Shown: positions 26,647 through 37,362, numbered from the stretch's first letter. The stretch is 64,000 nucleotides of DNA from Rubrivivax sp. (GCA_022843905.1 JALHMT010000012.1:81203-145202), one strand, 5' to 3'. Numbers and translations: made by a program. Notes: a model not told the origin generated them from the letters alone.

Positions 26647-26835
26647 TCTGACTCAGTGCTTCGGCTCCTGGCCCCGGCGCACAGGGCTGCGAGGGCGGCG
26701 GGACCGGCGCCGAACGGCGTGTTCCACGTCCAGGCGGTGCGGTTCATCGACGCTCACCGCGACCCGAGGCTTCACCGCCGACCTGCTGCTTTGGCGGGAC
26801 GTCGTCCCCGAGGGAACTGGCATAAAGTCGACTCC

Positions 26836-27996
26836 ATGACCCACAACGTCAACCCGCACACGTCTGCCAGACCGGGCGATCCCGTGGCCGCCATCGACAC
26901 GCCGGCGCTGGTCATCGATCTCGACGCGATGGAGCGCAATCTGGCCGCGATGGCGGCTTTCGCGGGCGAGCGAGGCCTGCGCCTGCGCCCGCATGCCAAG
27001 ACGCACAAGAGCGCAGCCATCGCGAAGCTGCAAATGGCAGCGGGTGCCGTCGGCGTCTGCGTTCAGAAGCTGAGCGAAGCCGAAGCACTGGCAGAGCGCG
27101 GCGTGCCGGACATCTACATCAGCAACGAGATCGTCGATGTGGGCAAGCTCGCACGGGTGGCGGCGCTGGCAGGTCGCGTCCGGCTCTCGATCGCTGTCGA
27201 TTCGCCCACGGGCATCGACCGCCTGGCTGCCGCCCTGAAGGCTCAAGGCACCCGCATGGATGTCCTTGTCGAGATCGATGTCGGGCACGGCCGGTGCGGC
27301 ATCGCGCCGTCTTCGGCCGGTGAACTGGCGCGCCGGGTCGAGTCGCACGGGCTGCGTTTCGCAGGTCTGCAGGCCTATCACGGCGGGGCGCAGCACCTGC
27401 GATCACCTGCCGAACGCCAGGCGGCGATCGGACACGCTGCCGCGCAGGTGCGCATTGCGCAGGCCAGCTTGGCAGAGGTCGACGTGCAGTGCCTGCTGGT
27501 CACGGGCGCGGGGACCGGCACCTTCGCGCTCGAAGCGGCCAGCGGCGTCTGGGGCGAACTGCAGTGCGGCAGCTATGTCTTCATGGACCGCGACTACGCA
27601 GAAAACCATCTGGACCCACAGCCACCGGGTGGCGGTCACGTGGCGTTCGAGCATGCGCTCTTCGTGAAGTCGCAGGTGATGAGCGTCGGCGCGGCGCATG
27701 CAGTCGTCGATGCGGGGCACAAGTCACATGCGATCGATTCAGGCATGCCCAGGGTCTGGCAGGGCGAGTTCGAGTTCCGCAACGGAGGTGACGAACACGG
27801 CATCCTGACCCCAGCCACGCAGGTGGATGCAAGCCGTCCACCCCTTCCGACGATCGGTGACACCGTCTGGCTGATTCCCGGGCATTGCGACCCGACCGTC
27901 AACCTGCACGACCGGTACATCGGCGTCCGGGGTGGGCTGTCGCAGGGCGTGGTCGAGTCCGTCTGGGCGGTTGATACCCGCGGCTGCCTGACCTGA
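26836..27996 (+). CDS. PLP-dependent D-threonine aldolase / D-serine dehydratase-like (DSD1 family) enzyme
   Basis: Protein of 386 residues with an alanine-racemase-type PLP barrel and a C-terminal DSD domain. The Schiff-base lysine lies in RPHAKTHKS (Lys55). Family segments are IDTPALVIDLDAMERN at the N-terminus, GVCVQKLSEAEALAERG, and LVEIDVGHGRCGI. The metal-binding HxCD site is PGHCDPTVNLHD near the C-terminus. Enzymes of this group cleave D-threonine or D-3-hydroxyaspartate, or dehydrate D-serine; the choice cannot be made from motifs. ATG 26836 begins the conserved sequence, and the 189 bp upstream look non-coding. Confidence 0.87.
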   Translation: MTHNVNPHTSARPGDPVAAIDTPALVIDLDAMERNLAAMAAFAGERGLRLRPHAKTHKSAAIAKLQMAAGAVGVCVQKLSEAEALAERGVPDIYISNEIVDVGKLARVAALAGRVRLSIAVDSPTGIDRLAAALKAQGTRMDVLVEIDVGHGRCGIAPSSAGELARRVESHGLRFAGLQAYHGGAQHLRSPAERQAAIGHAAAQVRIAQASLAEVDVQCLLVTGAGTGTFALEAASGVWGELQCGSYVFMDRDYAENHLDPQPPGGGHVAFEHALFVKSQVMSVGAAHAVVDAGHKSHAIDSGMPRVWQGEFEFRNGGDEHGILTPATQVDASRPPLPTIGDTVWLIPGHCDPTVNLHDRYIGVRGGLSQGVVESVWAVDTRGCLT

Positions 27997-28146
27997 CGCC
28001 ACGGCGGCGGTCTGCGGAAAGCTGGCGCGGCCGCTGACAGGCGTTGCCGACGGTTCGCTTGGGACGCGACGTTCCACGGTAGCGCTTGACTTTGGCTTCA
28101 CATGAGCGCCTGTAGACTGACTTCTCCGCATCCTGGAGAAGCCTGG

Positions 28147-28206
28147 ATGAAGCTCAAACTCGAGCTGACCTTTGCCGCGCTGCCGGGTCGAGACAGGCGC
28201 GTATGA
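28147..28206 (+). CDS. Possible 19-residue leader peptide upstream of the response regulator
   Basis: A short reading frame, MKLKLELTFAALPGRDRRV, with GGAGAA seven bases before its ATG. Its stop TGA overlaps the regulator start (ATGA at 28203). The regulator itself lacks a good Shine-Dalgarno sequence, so translational coupling through this mini-ORF is plausible. A TTGACT (28086-28091) and TGTAGACT (28111-28118) upstream could be a promoter with an over-long spacer. Coding status is unproven. Confidence 0.4.
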   Translation: MKLKLELTFAALPGRDRRV

Positions 28207-28898
28207 ACGAGGCCGCACCGCTGCGCGTTCTGGTCGTTGAGGATCACGGCCTGTTGCGTACCCAGGTCGTCGCCTTGCTGCGCGACGCCGGCCACGTCGT
28301 CGAGGAAGCCAGTGACGGCCGCCTGGGCCTGCAGATGGCACTGGAGCAACCACCCGATGTACTGGTCCTGGACCTGGGTTTGCCAAGTCTGGACGGCGTT
28401 CAACTGTGCCGCGCGCTGCGCGAGTCCGCACCCGCTCATGTGCCGGTCTTGATGCTCACAGCGCGGGACAGCCTGGACGACAAGGCGCAGGGCTTCGCCG
28501 CCGGGGCCGACGACTACCTCGTCAAGCCCTTTGCGGGCGAAGAGCTGCTGTGGCGCTGCCGTGCCCTGTCGCGCCGCCACCGCCTGGGCCAGCCCCATGT
28601 GCTGGTGCTGGGCGAGCTGCGGCTGGACCGGACGCGTGCGCGGGCCGAACGGGCCGACCGGTGGCTGGACCTGCCGCCCATCGCCTACCAACTGCTCCTG
28701 CACCTGGCCCAGGCCTGGCCGCGCATCGTGACGCGTTCGGAGCTCGTGCGCAGCGTGTGGGGCGATGAGCCACCGGAGTCCGACCCGCTGCGCAGCCACC
28801 TGTACCAACTGCGCCAGGTGCTGGACAAGCCCTTCGCCACGCCCATGTTGAAGACGGTGCACGGCGTGGGCTACACCCTGGACGTGCCACGTGACTGA
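28203..28898 (+). CDS. OmpR/PhoP-family response regulator (QseB/PmrA-like)
   Basis: Protein of 231 residues with a receiver domain (phospho-acceptor Asp57 in VLVLDLGLPSLDG, Lys in DDYLVKPFAGEELL) and a C-terminal winged-helix domain ending KTVHGVGYTLDVPRD. It overlaps the downstream histidine kinase gene by eight bases. Pair order and sequence resemble QseBC/PmrAB-type systems, which often control envelope or polyamine/cation responses. The hydrolase gene that follows the kinase may be a target. The signal is unknown. Confidence 0.9.
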   Translation: MNEAAPLRVLVVEDHGLLRTQVVALLRDAGHVVEEASDGRLGLQMALEQPPDVLVLDLGLPSLDGVQLCRALRESAPAHVPVLMLTARDSLDDKAQGFAAGADDYLVKPFAGEELLWRCRALSRRHRLGQPHVLVLGELRLDRTRARAERADRWLDLPPIAYQLLLHLAQAWPRIVTRSELVRSVWGDEPPESDPLRSHLYQLRQVLDKPFATPMLKTVHGVGYTLDVPRD

Positions 28899-30369
28899 GG
28901 TTCCGCAAGCCTCCGGTCCCTCGCCGCCGCCTCTGCCGCCGCTGACCAGGCCGCGCCGAGGCCTGCAACGCCAGCTGATGATCAGCTTCACGCTCTTCAC
29001 GCTGGGCGTGAGCGCCCTGCTGGGCCTGTTCGCCATGGCCTTCGTGTACTCGGTGGAAGACCGCTTCATCGTGGCCACCCTGTCCCGGACCGCCACGGAG
29101 ATGCAGCGCCAGCACCAGGCCAGCGGCCTCTGGCCGACGCCGCCGCATGCCTTCATGCAGCGTCATGACGCGGCAGCCAGCCTGCCGGATGACTTGCGCG
29201 GGGCCTGGCAGGCCGAGCCGCGTCGAGGCGAGTTCCCTGGCGCGCAGGGTCGCCACTACCACCTGCATTGGCTGGGCCGCCCGCAAGGCAGGCCGCCCGA
29301 CCCACCCGTGCCCGACGCCCGTCACCCCTTGCTGGTGGCCGAGGTCAGCGCTCTGCTGGAGGTGCGGCCCGCTCGCCGCGAATTGCTGCTGTGGTGGGCG
29401 GCCGGCAGCGGCGCCCTGACACTGGCTGCCCTGGGGCTGGCCGCATGGCGGGCGCGGCGCATCAGCGCGCCCCTGGTGCACCTGGCCGACGCCGTCGCGC
29501 GAAGCCGGCCGGGCGACAGCCTCGATCGCTCCGGCCCCTACGCGCTGGGCGACCGCGCCGACGAGGTCGGCCTGCTGGCCCGGCACCTCGACGCGCTGAC
29601 GGCACGCACCCAGTCCTTCATCGACCGCGAACAGGCCTTCACGCGGGACGTCAGCCACGAGCTGCGCACGCCGCTGGCGGCACTGAGCATGGCCAGCGAG
29701 CGCCTGCAGGGCCGCGACGACCTGCCCGCCGATGCCGCGGCCCAGTTGCAGCAGATGCGCCAGGTCTTGTGGGACCTGGAGCAGACCGTCAACACCCTGC
29801 TGGCCCTGGCGCGCGAGGTCCGTGCGCCTGCCGAGGCTGCTGCGACCGCGGACGGGGTGTCGGCACCGGTGTCGGGCGACAGGGCACCCGTCACCGTCCC
29901 CGTCACCGCCCCCACTGCGCTGGCGGTGCTGCCGCTGCTCGAACGCGTGGTGCTCGAACAGATGTCGCGGCTGCAGGGCAAGGACATCCAGCTGGAGATC
30001 GCCGTCAGCCCGGCCCTGCGGATCCAACTGCCTCCCGGTGTGCTTCACATCCTGCTGTCCAACCTGGTCGGCAATGCCTTTTCCCATTGCGAACCCGGGC
30101 CGGTGCGCGTGGCGGCCGACACCGAGGGCTTGAAATTGCAGAACCGCAGCCAGGCCCTGCCGGCCGGCCTGAGCGAACGCCTGGGCCAGCCCTTCCAGAA
30201 AAGCGCTGCCAGCGCGGGCTTCGGTCTCGGCCTGGCCATCGTGCACCGCCTGGCCGAACACCAGGGCCTGGAGTTGTCACTGCGCCAGGCCGACGGCCAC
30301 ACCCACGTGCAGTTGCTGTGGGCCGCCAAGGCCTGGATGGCGCCGCCCGGGGGTTCAGCCAGCGCCTGA
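28891..30369 (+). CDS. Membrane sensor histidine kinase (QseC-like)
   Basis: Kinase of 492 residues starting with GTG 28891, inside the end of the regulator gene. A first membrane helix at ~residues 33-55 (FTLFTLGVSALLGLFAMAF), a periplasmic loop of about 110 residues and a second helix near 165-185 are followed by HAMP. The H-box DVSHELRTPLAAL has His256. N-box LSNLVGNAFSHCE and G-box GFGLGLAIVHRLAEHQG follow. The loop between H-box and N-box holds an Ala/Thr/Pro-rich insert. It should phosphorylate the upstream regulator. Confidence 0.9.
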   Translation: MTEVPQASGPSPPPLPPLTRPRRGLQRQLMISFTLFTLGVSALLGLFAMAFVYSVEDRFIVATLSRTATEMQRQHQASGLWPTPPHAFMQRHDAAASLPDDLRGAWQAEPRRGEFPGAQGRHYHLHWLGRPQGRPPDPPVPDARHPLLVAEVSALLEVRPARRELLLWWAAGSGALTLAALGLAAWRARRISAPLVHLADAVARSRPGDSLDRSGPYALGDRADEVGLLARHLDALTARTQSFIDREQAFTRDVSHELRTPLAALSMASERLQGRDDLPADAAAQLQQMRQVLWDLEQTVNTLLALAREVRAPAEAAATADGVSAPVSGDRAPVTVPVTAPTALAVLPLLERVVLEQMSRLQGKDIQLEIAVSPALRIQLPPGVLHILLSNLVGNAFSHCEPGPVRVAADTEGLKLQNRSQALPAGLSERLGQPFQKSAASAGFGLGLAIVHRLAEHQGLELSLRQADGHTHVQLLWAAKAWMAPPGGSASA

Positions 30370-30516
30370 GGCGCACGCGCTGCGAACCTGGGGTTCGGCC
30401 GGGCGCCGGCTTCACGCGCTGTTCATACCACCATCGCTAGCGTGGCGTCGCAGATCGGTTCAAGCGCGCTGCCAATGGAGCCGGCCTCTGCCTTCTCAAC
30501 AGACATCGGAGCGATC

Positions 30517-31425
30517 ATGAAACACAAGCGAGCCTACGTGGCGATCGGAGTCCTGGTCGGACTGGCGGCAGTTGCCGCCGGCATCTGGCACTTCATCTGG
30601 CTCAAGCCCTACAGCATCACCCCCGCCGAGTTGCAGGCGCGTTATGCCTACAAGGAGGAACACCGCCCGGCTGACGCGCACTCGGTCGACATCCGCCTGC
30701 GCAGCTTCGATGGCGCGCTGCTCCACGGCCGCATCGTCTATCCCGGCGACCCGGCCCAGGCGAGCCGGCCCTTTCCGGTGCTGGTGGGCATGCACGCCAT
30801 GGGTCGCAGCCACATGCGCTGGTGGCAGGCGGAGCTCAACGGAAGGCCCACCATCGAGCAGACGCACCGGATCACGCAGATGGCGCTGCAGCAGGGTTAC
30901 GCCGTGGTGGCCATCGATGCGCGTGCGCATGGCGAGCGCAGGCACCTGGGTCAGCCGCACCTGGCGCAGCGCGTCATGCGCGACATGCACTGGTTCGGAA
31001 GGCGTCAGGGCTATGAACAGATGATCATCGACACCGTGCGCGACCACCGCGTGCTGCTCGATTGGCTGGCCACGCAGCCCCATCTGGACACCGGGCGCAT
31101 CAAGGCCGTCGGCTACAGCATGGGCGCACAGGGCGCGCTGCTGCTGGCCGGGCTGGATGAGCGCGTGCGGGCCGTCGCCGCCATGGTGCCGCCCCATCTG
31201 GGCGACAACGTGGCCGTCGTGGCGCCCATCAATCTGGTCGTGGGGCTGCAAGGCAAGCGCGTCTGGCTGCTGACGGGCGAAGAGGATGACCATGGCACCT
31301 CCGAGGAGAGCCAGCCCCTCTTCGATGCCATACCCAGCCAGGACAAGAAGCACCTGCGCTTCGACTCAGGGCATCTGTTGCCAACGGACTATGTCGAGAA
31401 GCTGTCGGACTGGTTCAAGACCTGA
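30517..31425 (+). CDS. Alpha/beta-fold hydrolase, membrane-anchored
   Basis: Protein of 302 residues. An N-terminal hydrophobic helix (residues 6-27) probably anchors it to the inner membrane with the catalytic domain in the periplasm. The nucleophile elbow is GYSMGAQGALLLAG (Ser201), the oxyanion region LVGMHAMGRSH, and the C-terminal His lies in RFDSGHLLPTDYV. ATG 30517 has GGAG five bases upstream; the frame extends to 30442 but without a leader. It follows the two-component pair and may be regulated by it. The substrate is unknown; the family holds esterases and dipeptidyl peptidase-like enzymes. Confidence 0.82.
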   Translation: MKHKRAYVAIGVLVGLAAVAAGIWHFIWLKPYSITPAELQARYAYKEEHRPADAHSVDIRLRSFDGALLHGRIVYPGDPAQASRPFPVLVGMHAMGRSHMRWWQAELNGRPTIEQTHRITQMALQQGYAVVAIDARAHGERRHLGQPHLAQRVMRDMHWFGRRQGYEQMIIDTVRDHRVLLDWLATQPHLDTGRIKAVGYSMGAQGALLLAGLDERVRAVAAMVPPHLGDNVAVVAPINLVVGLQGKRVWLLTGEEDDHGTSEESQPLFDAIPSQDKKHLRFDSGHLLPTDYVEKLSDWFKT

Positions 31426-31524
31426 TGCTTGCAGTGCACCCGACTGCCCGGCCCTGGAACGGGCCGGGCATCGCGGACGAATGAAGAAAGTAGACTGGTC
31501 GAACCCTGTCCCCGTCGTCGAGCC

Positions 31525-32103
31525 ATGAATGAGCATTTCCGTCCGGTGGCGCTCGAGCACGCGAGTCGCCTGATCAATCACGGCCCGACGGTCCTGGTGA
31601 CGAGTGCAGCCGGGGCGCAGCGCAATGTGATGGCCGCGGCATGGTCGATGCCGGTGGAGTTCACGCCTCCACGCATCGCCGTCGTGGTCGACAAGAGCAC
31701 CTTCACCCGACAACTGATCATGGCGAGCGGAGTCTTCGGGCTGTGCATTCCCGGTGCGGGACTGGCGGATCTGACCTATGCCGTCGGAAGCACGAGCGGT
31801 CGCGACGGGGACAAGTTCTCTCGCTACGGTATCGAGGTCAGGCCTGGACCGGTGCTGGGTCTGCCCGTGATCGAGGCAGGTTGCGCAGCCTGGCTCGAGT
31901 GCCGGCTGATCAGAGAGCCGCATACCGAAGAGGCCTACGACACCTGCTTCGCCGAGGTCGTGGCCGCCGCTGCCGACGACCGCATCTTCGCCAACGGCCA
32001 CTGGTCGGTTCGCGACGACAACGAAGCCCTTCACACCCTCCATCACCTGGGCGGTGGCCATTTCGCGCGTGCCGGCAGCGTGATTCGTGCGAAGTCGCCT
32101 TAG
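31525..32103 (+). CDS. Flavin reductase-like FMN-binding split-barrel protein
   Basis: Protein of 192 residues of the flavin reductase-like family. It opens with HASRLINHGPTVLVTSAAG, continues RNVMAAAWSMPVEFTPPRI with the flavin-contacting AVVVDKSTFTRQL, and has FGLCIPGAGLADL. Such proteins reduce FMN/FAD for partner monooxygenases or bind flavin tightly. ATG 31525 begins the homology-like region; the ~100 bp upstream show no other gene. No monooxygenase partner is adjacent. Confidence 0.82.
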   Translation: MNEHFRPVALEHASRLINHGPTVLVTSAAGAQRNVMAAAWSMPVEFTPPRIAVVVDKSTFTRQLIMASGVFGLCIPGAGLADLTYAVGSTSGRDGDKFSRYGIEVRPGPVLGLPVIEAGCAAWLECRLIREPHTEEAYDTCFAEVVAAAADDRIFANGHWSVRDDNEALHTLHHLGGGHFARAGSVIRAKSP

Positions 32104-32296
32104 GAGGCGACGGCGCGGCCCGGTTCAACGCGCGGCCTCGCGGTGTTCGACGGCACCGTGCACGGCGTGACGCTGATCAGCGTGGCCGAAGTCGGCCATG
32201 TCGCCGCCCTGGCGATGGATGAAAATGCATCCGACAGGGTCTGGTGCCGGCAGGCACCGTCCTGTGCATGGCCCGTCGCCCAACCTTCCTCGAGCG

Positions 32297-33907
32297 ATGC
32301 AGTCGACCTACCGTTTCGATGATGTCGAAGTGTTCTGCCGCGAGCGGCGGATCGCGGTCCGGGGGCAAGCCGTGCCCGTGGGTGCCCGTGCCTTCGATCT
32401 GCTCGTCACCCTGATCGAGCGCGCGGACCGCGTCGTCGGCAAGGAAGAGCTGATGGCCGTGGTCTGGCCTGGGGTCGTGGTCGAAGAGGCCAACATCGCG
32501 GTCCACGTCTCCGCCTTGCGCAAGCTGATCGGCGCGCAGGCGCTCGTGACGGTACCGGGCAGGGGATATCGCTTCGCCAGGCCATTGATCGCGGACGGCG
32601 CAGCGGCCACACCCGCAACGCCGATGCCACGCGAGGCGGCCGACGGCGCCGAGCCGCCGATCCCCGACAGGCCCGCGATTGCCGTGCTGCCCTTCGCCAA
32701 CCTGTCCGTCGACAGCGAGCACCGCCACTTCGCCGATGGCGTCACGCAGGACATCGTCACCGGGCTGTCTCGCTTCCGCGCCCTGGTGGTGATCGCGCAC
32801 GGCAGTTCTGCAGCCTACGCCGACAGGAGCGTCGGCATCGACACCGTGGCCGCGCAGCTGGGCGTGCGCTACATCGTCGGCGGCAGCGTGCAGCGGGAAG
32901 GGCAGAGGGTTCGGGTGACGGCGCAGCTGATCGACGCGACCACGCGCAGCCACATCTGGGCGGACCAGTACGACCGGGTGCTGGAGGACATCTTCGCCGT
33001 GCAGGAGGAGGTCACGCGCAGCATCGTGATTGCCGTGGCGCCCCACGTCAGCCGCGCTGAACTGCAAGGCGCCAGCCGGCGCCGACCGGCCAGCCTCGGC
33101 GCCTACCAGCTGGCCCTGCACGCCTGGACCATGACGAGCCGGGCCTACGCGGCAGGGGACGCCGCGTTGCTGTCCGCCGTTCTTGACGAAGCGACGCGGG
33201 CACTGGCGATCGACCCGAAATGCAGCCTGGCATTGCGGACCCTGGGCAATGTCCATTGGCAGCGCTTGTTCTTCAAGAGCGCGCCGAACCTGGTCGAGGC
33301 CTGGGAGACCAGCATGCACTGGACCCGGCTGGCCATCGAGGCCGACGAGACCGACAGCGCGGGCTATGCCCAGAGGGCGGTGGTGCTGCAGCACGACCCG
33401 CGCGACGACGGCCGGTCGATCCCGTACGACGAGGCGCTGCACGACCTGGAGATCGCGACGCGGCTCAATCCCAACGACATCGGTGTCTTGCGCGTGCGCG
33501 GGCTGACCGAGGCGGTGGCCGGGCGGCCCGCAGAGGGCATCGGCCACCTGAACCAGGCCTTGCGCGTGAGCCCCGGCGATGCGGGCGTGCTGTCCCATCT
33601 GTCGTTGGCGCACTTCCTGGCCGGCAGTTACGGCGAGGGTCTGCGCTGCGCCGCCCACGCCCTGGCCAAGCGACCGAAGGCGGCCAACACCCTGATGTTC
33701 GTGGCCATGAACGGCGTGGGCGCCGGCGACATCGACAAGGCGAAGTCGGCCTGGCAGACGGCGCACGCCATCGCGTCCAGCTACATCGACGCACGGACCA
33801 ACGGCTCGTCGGTCTATCGGCTGGAACGCGACCGGCAGCGGCAACATGTCTTTCTTCGCATCGCCGCGGGGCTGGAAGACGCTGCCGCTGCCGAAGGCTT
33901 GCGCTGA
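32297..33907 (+). CDS. CadC-like winged-helix regulator with TolB-like domain and TPR repeats
   Basis: Protein of 536 residues. The N-terminal OmpR-type winged helix runs from FDDVEVFCRERRIAVRGQ to VPGRGYRFARP (residues ~5-95). After a Pro/Ala-rich linker comes the FlgO/TolB-N-like segment AVLPFANLSVDSEHRHFADG with GVRYIVGGSVQREGQRVRV. TPR repeats complete the protein. There is no receiver domain, so activation is by direct sensing. No membrane helix is obvious in the linker, unlike true CadC. ATG 32297 is preferred to the GTG at 32198. Confidence 0.85.
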   Translation: MQSTYRFDDVEVFCRERRIAVRGQAVPVGARAFDLLVTLIERADRVVGKEELMAVVWPGVVVEEANIAVHVSALRKLIGAQALVTVPGRGYRFARPLIADGAAATPATPMPREAADGAEPPIPDRPAIAVLPFANLSVDSEHRHFADGVTQDIVTGLSRFRALVVIAHGSSAAYADRSVGIDTVAAQLGVRYIVGGSVQREGQRVRVTAQLIDATTRSHIWADQYDRVLEDIFAVQEEVTRSIVIAVAPHVSRAELQGASRRRPASLGAYQLALHAWTMTSRAYAAGDAALLSAVLDEATRALAIDPKCSLALRTLGNVHWQRLFFKSAPNLVEAWETSMHWTRLAIEADETDSAGYAQRAVVLQHDPRDDGRSIPYDEALHDLEIATRLNPNDIGVLRVRGLTEAVAGRPAEGIGHLNQALRVSPGDAGVLSHLSLAHFLAGSYGEGLRCAAHALAKRPKAANTLMFVAMNGVGAGDIDKAKSAWQTAHAIASSYIDARTNGSSVYRLERDRQRQHVFLRIAAGLEDAAAAEGLR

Positions 33908-33929
33908 CGCCGCCGCAGCACGGCAGGGC

Positions 33930-34262
33930 TCACGCGCGGGCGGCCAGGATCAGGACCACCGTGGCGGCGCACATGGCCGCGTTGGAGACGTTGACGAGCA
34001 TGGCGCGGCTGACGCGCCGATCGTCCTTCTCGTAGAGCCAGGCCGCCATCGTGGCGTTTGCGCCTAGAAACGTGCACCAGGTCCACAGCGAGTGCTGGCT
34101 CGAGTCGCCGCTGACGTGGATCGCCCAGATCGTCGGCAGGTAGCAGACCAGACGCGCCGAGTTGAAGAACGTGAACGACCAGGTCAGCCACTGCAGGTAG
34201 AGGCCGCGGCTGCGCGCGTCCGGCGCGTCTTGATCCCGGGCCGGCATCGCCGCCGTGCTCAT
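33930..34262 (-). CDS. Small multi-pass membrane protein of unknown function
   Basis: Protein of 110 residues with about three hydrophobic segments (WLTWSFTFFNSARLVCYLP, LWTWCTFLGANATMAAWLY, MLVNVSNAAMCAATVVLIL). No family is recognised with certainty. Its ATG at 34262 overlaps the stop of the preceding lipoprotein gene (ATGA), so the two are translationally coupled. The convergent neighbour is the CadC-like regulator, which ends 22 bp away. Confidence 0.75.
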   Translation of the reverse strand: MSTAAMPARDQDAPDARSRGLYLQWLTWSFTFFNSARLVCYLPTIWAIHVSGDSSQHSLWTWCTFLGANATMAAWLYEKDDRRVSRAMLVNVSNAAMCAATVVLILAARA

Positions 34263-34732
34263 GACCGAACCACCCAGACGCCCTTCAAGCCCGCATCGCT
34301 CAACTGCGTGGCCATTGCGGTGGCCTGCTGCAGGTCGCGCGATTGCACCAGCACCGGCAGGCCCTCGGGCAGGCCGGGCAGGCCGGCGAGGTCGCCCGCC
34401 GTGGCCCGTGCGTGGGCAGACAGCGCGACGGCCAGCGCCTCGGCCCCGCCCCCAGGGCCATCGAGATCGACCCGCAGCGCGCGCGGGCCCAGGGCTGCCG
34501 CCAGCGCCTCTGCCTGGGTGGCTGAGGCATAGCGCAGCGTGCGCGTGCGCACCGATGCCGTGTCGGGCGTGGCGCCCGGCAAACTCGGCATGAAGCGGCC
34601 TTCGTCGTCCAGCAGCGGCCACTCCACTTTGGTGGCCGTGGCCGTTGCGCCGTCCGCCGCATCCAGCGTTCCGCCACCGCAGGCGGCCAGAGCGGCGCAG
34701 GTGCTCAACATCAGCAAAGGACTAGTTTTCAT
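34259..34732 (-). CDS. Putative lipoprotein, 157 aa
   Basis: Lipoprotein with signal LLMLSTCAALAACGGG (lipobox LAAC). The mature protein is Ala/Leu-rich with one compact alpha/beta region, RALRVDLDGPGGGAEAL through DAGLKGVWVVRS; the last strand pattern may be a small SPOR-like or periplasmic fold. ATG 34732 has GGAG seven bases upstream. It is the first gene of a two-gene operon with the small membrane protein. I do not recognise a family. Confidence 0.7.
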   Translation of the reverse strand: MKTSPLLMLSTCAALAACGGGTLDAADGATATATKVEWPLLDDEGRFMPSLPGATPDTASVRTRTLRYASATQAEALAAALGPRALRVDLDGPGGGAEALAVALSAHARATAGDLAGLPGLPEGLPVLVQSRDLQQATAMATQLSDAGLKGVWVVRS

Positions 34733-34792
34733 CGAGGGCTCCACGGGACGGCTTGTCCCTGGCACCGACTGTCCGGCCATGGAGTGGAACCT

Positions 34793-34814
34793 GTCCTTAA
34801 TCGATCTAAAGGAC
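34793..34814. promoter_or_regulatory. GTCCTT-N10-AAGGAC inverted repeat upstream of the lipoprotein operon
   Basis: Six-base perfect arms around an AT-rich spacer, 60 bp upstream of the lipoprotein ATG in a locally AT-rich stretch (34790-34880). It could be an operator or promoter element of the minus-strand operon. Nothing more specific can be read. Confidence 0.35.
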
Positions 34815-34874
34815 GGCGTAAATCGTTATCAAGAGCGTTGGCGACGCCACCGATTTGCCGCAGGAAGATCGGCG

Positions 34875-35060
34875 CTATTCAGCATTGAGCGGCCGGCGAG
34901 GCCACAGGGTGAAGGCGTGTTGGTTCATGCCCGCGGCCAGCTGCAGCGTGCCGCAGATGCAGTCGCTGGCGGGGGTGGCGGCATAGGTCAGGCCCTCGGC
35001 CTTGAGCTTCTCGCCGGGCGCCAGCACCACGCCGTGGTCGAGCGCCATCGTGCCGGGGGT
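34875..35060 (-). pseudogene. Decayed 3' fragment of a garD/uxaA-type sugar-acid dehydratase gene
   Basis: The minus-strand frame reads [20 protein letters not shown] then [20 protein letters not shown] before running into a stop at 34875. It matches the C-terminal part of the intact garD in this window. By eye about nine of ten bases are identical between 34918-35026 and 56315-56423. The rest of the gene is missing, and the upstream side (35060-35214) shows no homology. It lies in the gap before the hybrid kinase gene. Confidence 0.75.
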
Positions 35061-35214
35061 GTGGCCGATGCCGAACTGGGCCAGGCCGAGCCGATGGCCT
35101 GGATCGCCGCTCAGGCATCATTAATGTGCCGGCCACGATGGCCGATATCAGGGCGACCATGGCCTCGTCGCGGTCCGGGACGCAAGCGCGTCCGGGGCCA
35201 CGGGGCCTTCCTGC

Positions 35215-37041
<1,827 letters not shown>

Positions 37042-37080
37042 CGCCTGCCTCGTGCGGCAGTGCCGCTGGCCGCGTCGGGG

Positions 37081-37248
37081 TCACGGCGCGAACATGGCCT
37101 GCAGGGTTTGCAGCGTTGCAGCCAGCGTGACCGGTCGCAGCGCACCCAATCGCTTGACGGCCGTGCCCTCCAGCCCCACCTGGGCCAGGATGGGTTTCGG
37201 GATCAGCACCCCCTGAGAGTTGCCCATCTTTCGGACTGCCACTTCCAT
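37081..37248 (-). CDS. Truncated MazE/AbrB-type antitoxin, 55 aa
   Basis: Short frame on the minus strand: MEVAVRKMGNSQGVLIPKPI then LAQVGLEG matches the SpoVT/AbrB DNA-binding start of MazE-like antitoxins. After GLEG the expected continuation is lost and the tail (TAVKRLGALRPVTLAATLQ) is unrelated, as if deleted or frameshifted. No mazF/PemK toxin gene follows. GGGAG lies eight bases before the ATG, and a 14-bp palindrome lies 15 bp further upstream. Probably a degraded toxin-antitoxin remnant that might still bind DNA. Confidence 0.65.
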   Translation of the reverse strand: MEVAVRKMGNSQGVLIPKPILAQVGLEGTAVKRLGALRPVTLAATLQTLQAMFAP

Positions 37249-37262
37249 GACCGTGCTCCCTG

Positions 37263-37276
37263 ACTTCCATGGAAGT
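37263..37276. promoter_or_regulatory. 14-bp perfect palindrome upstream of mazE fragment
   Basis: ACTTCCATGGAAGT is a perfect palindrome. The half ACTTCCATG recurs at 37241-37249 over the start codon. Repeated half-sites around a mazE promoter are typical of antitoxin autoregulation. Confidence 0.5.
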
Positions 37277-37362
37277 ACGACGGTAGCACCAGGGGTGTTC
37301 AGTGCGGGCGTCGGTCGTTCCCACTCCGATGGGCCCGCCCGCGCCCCTCGTCTTGGCGGGGC

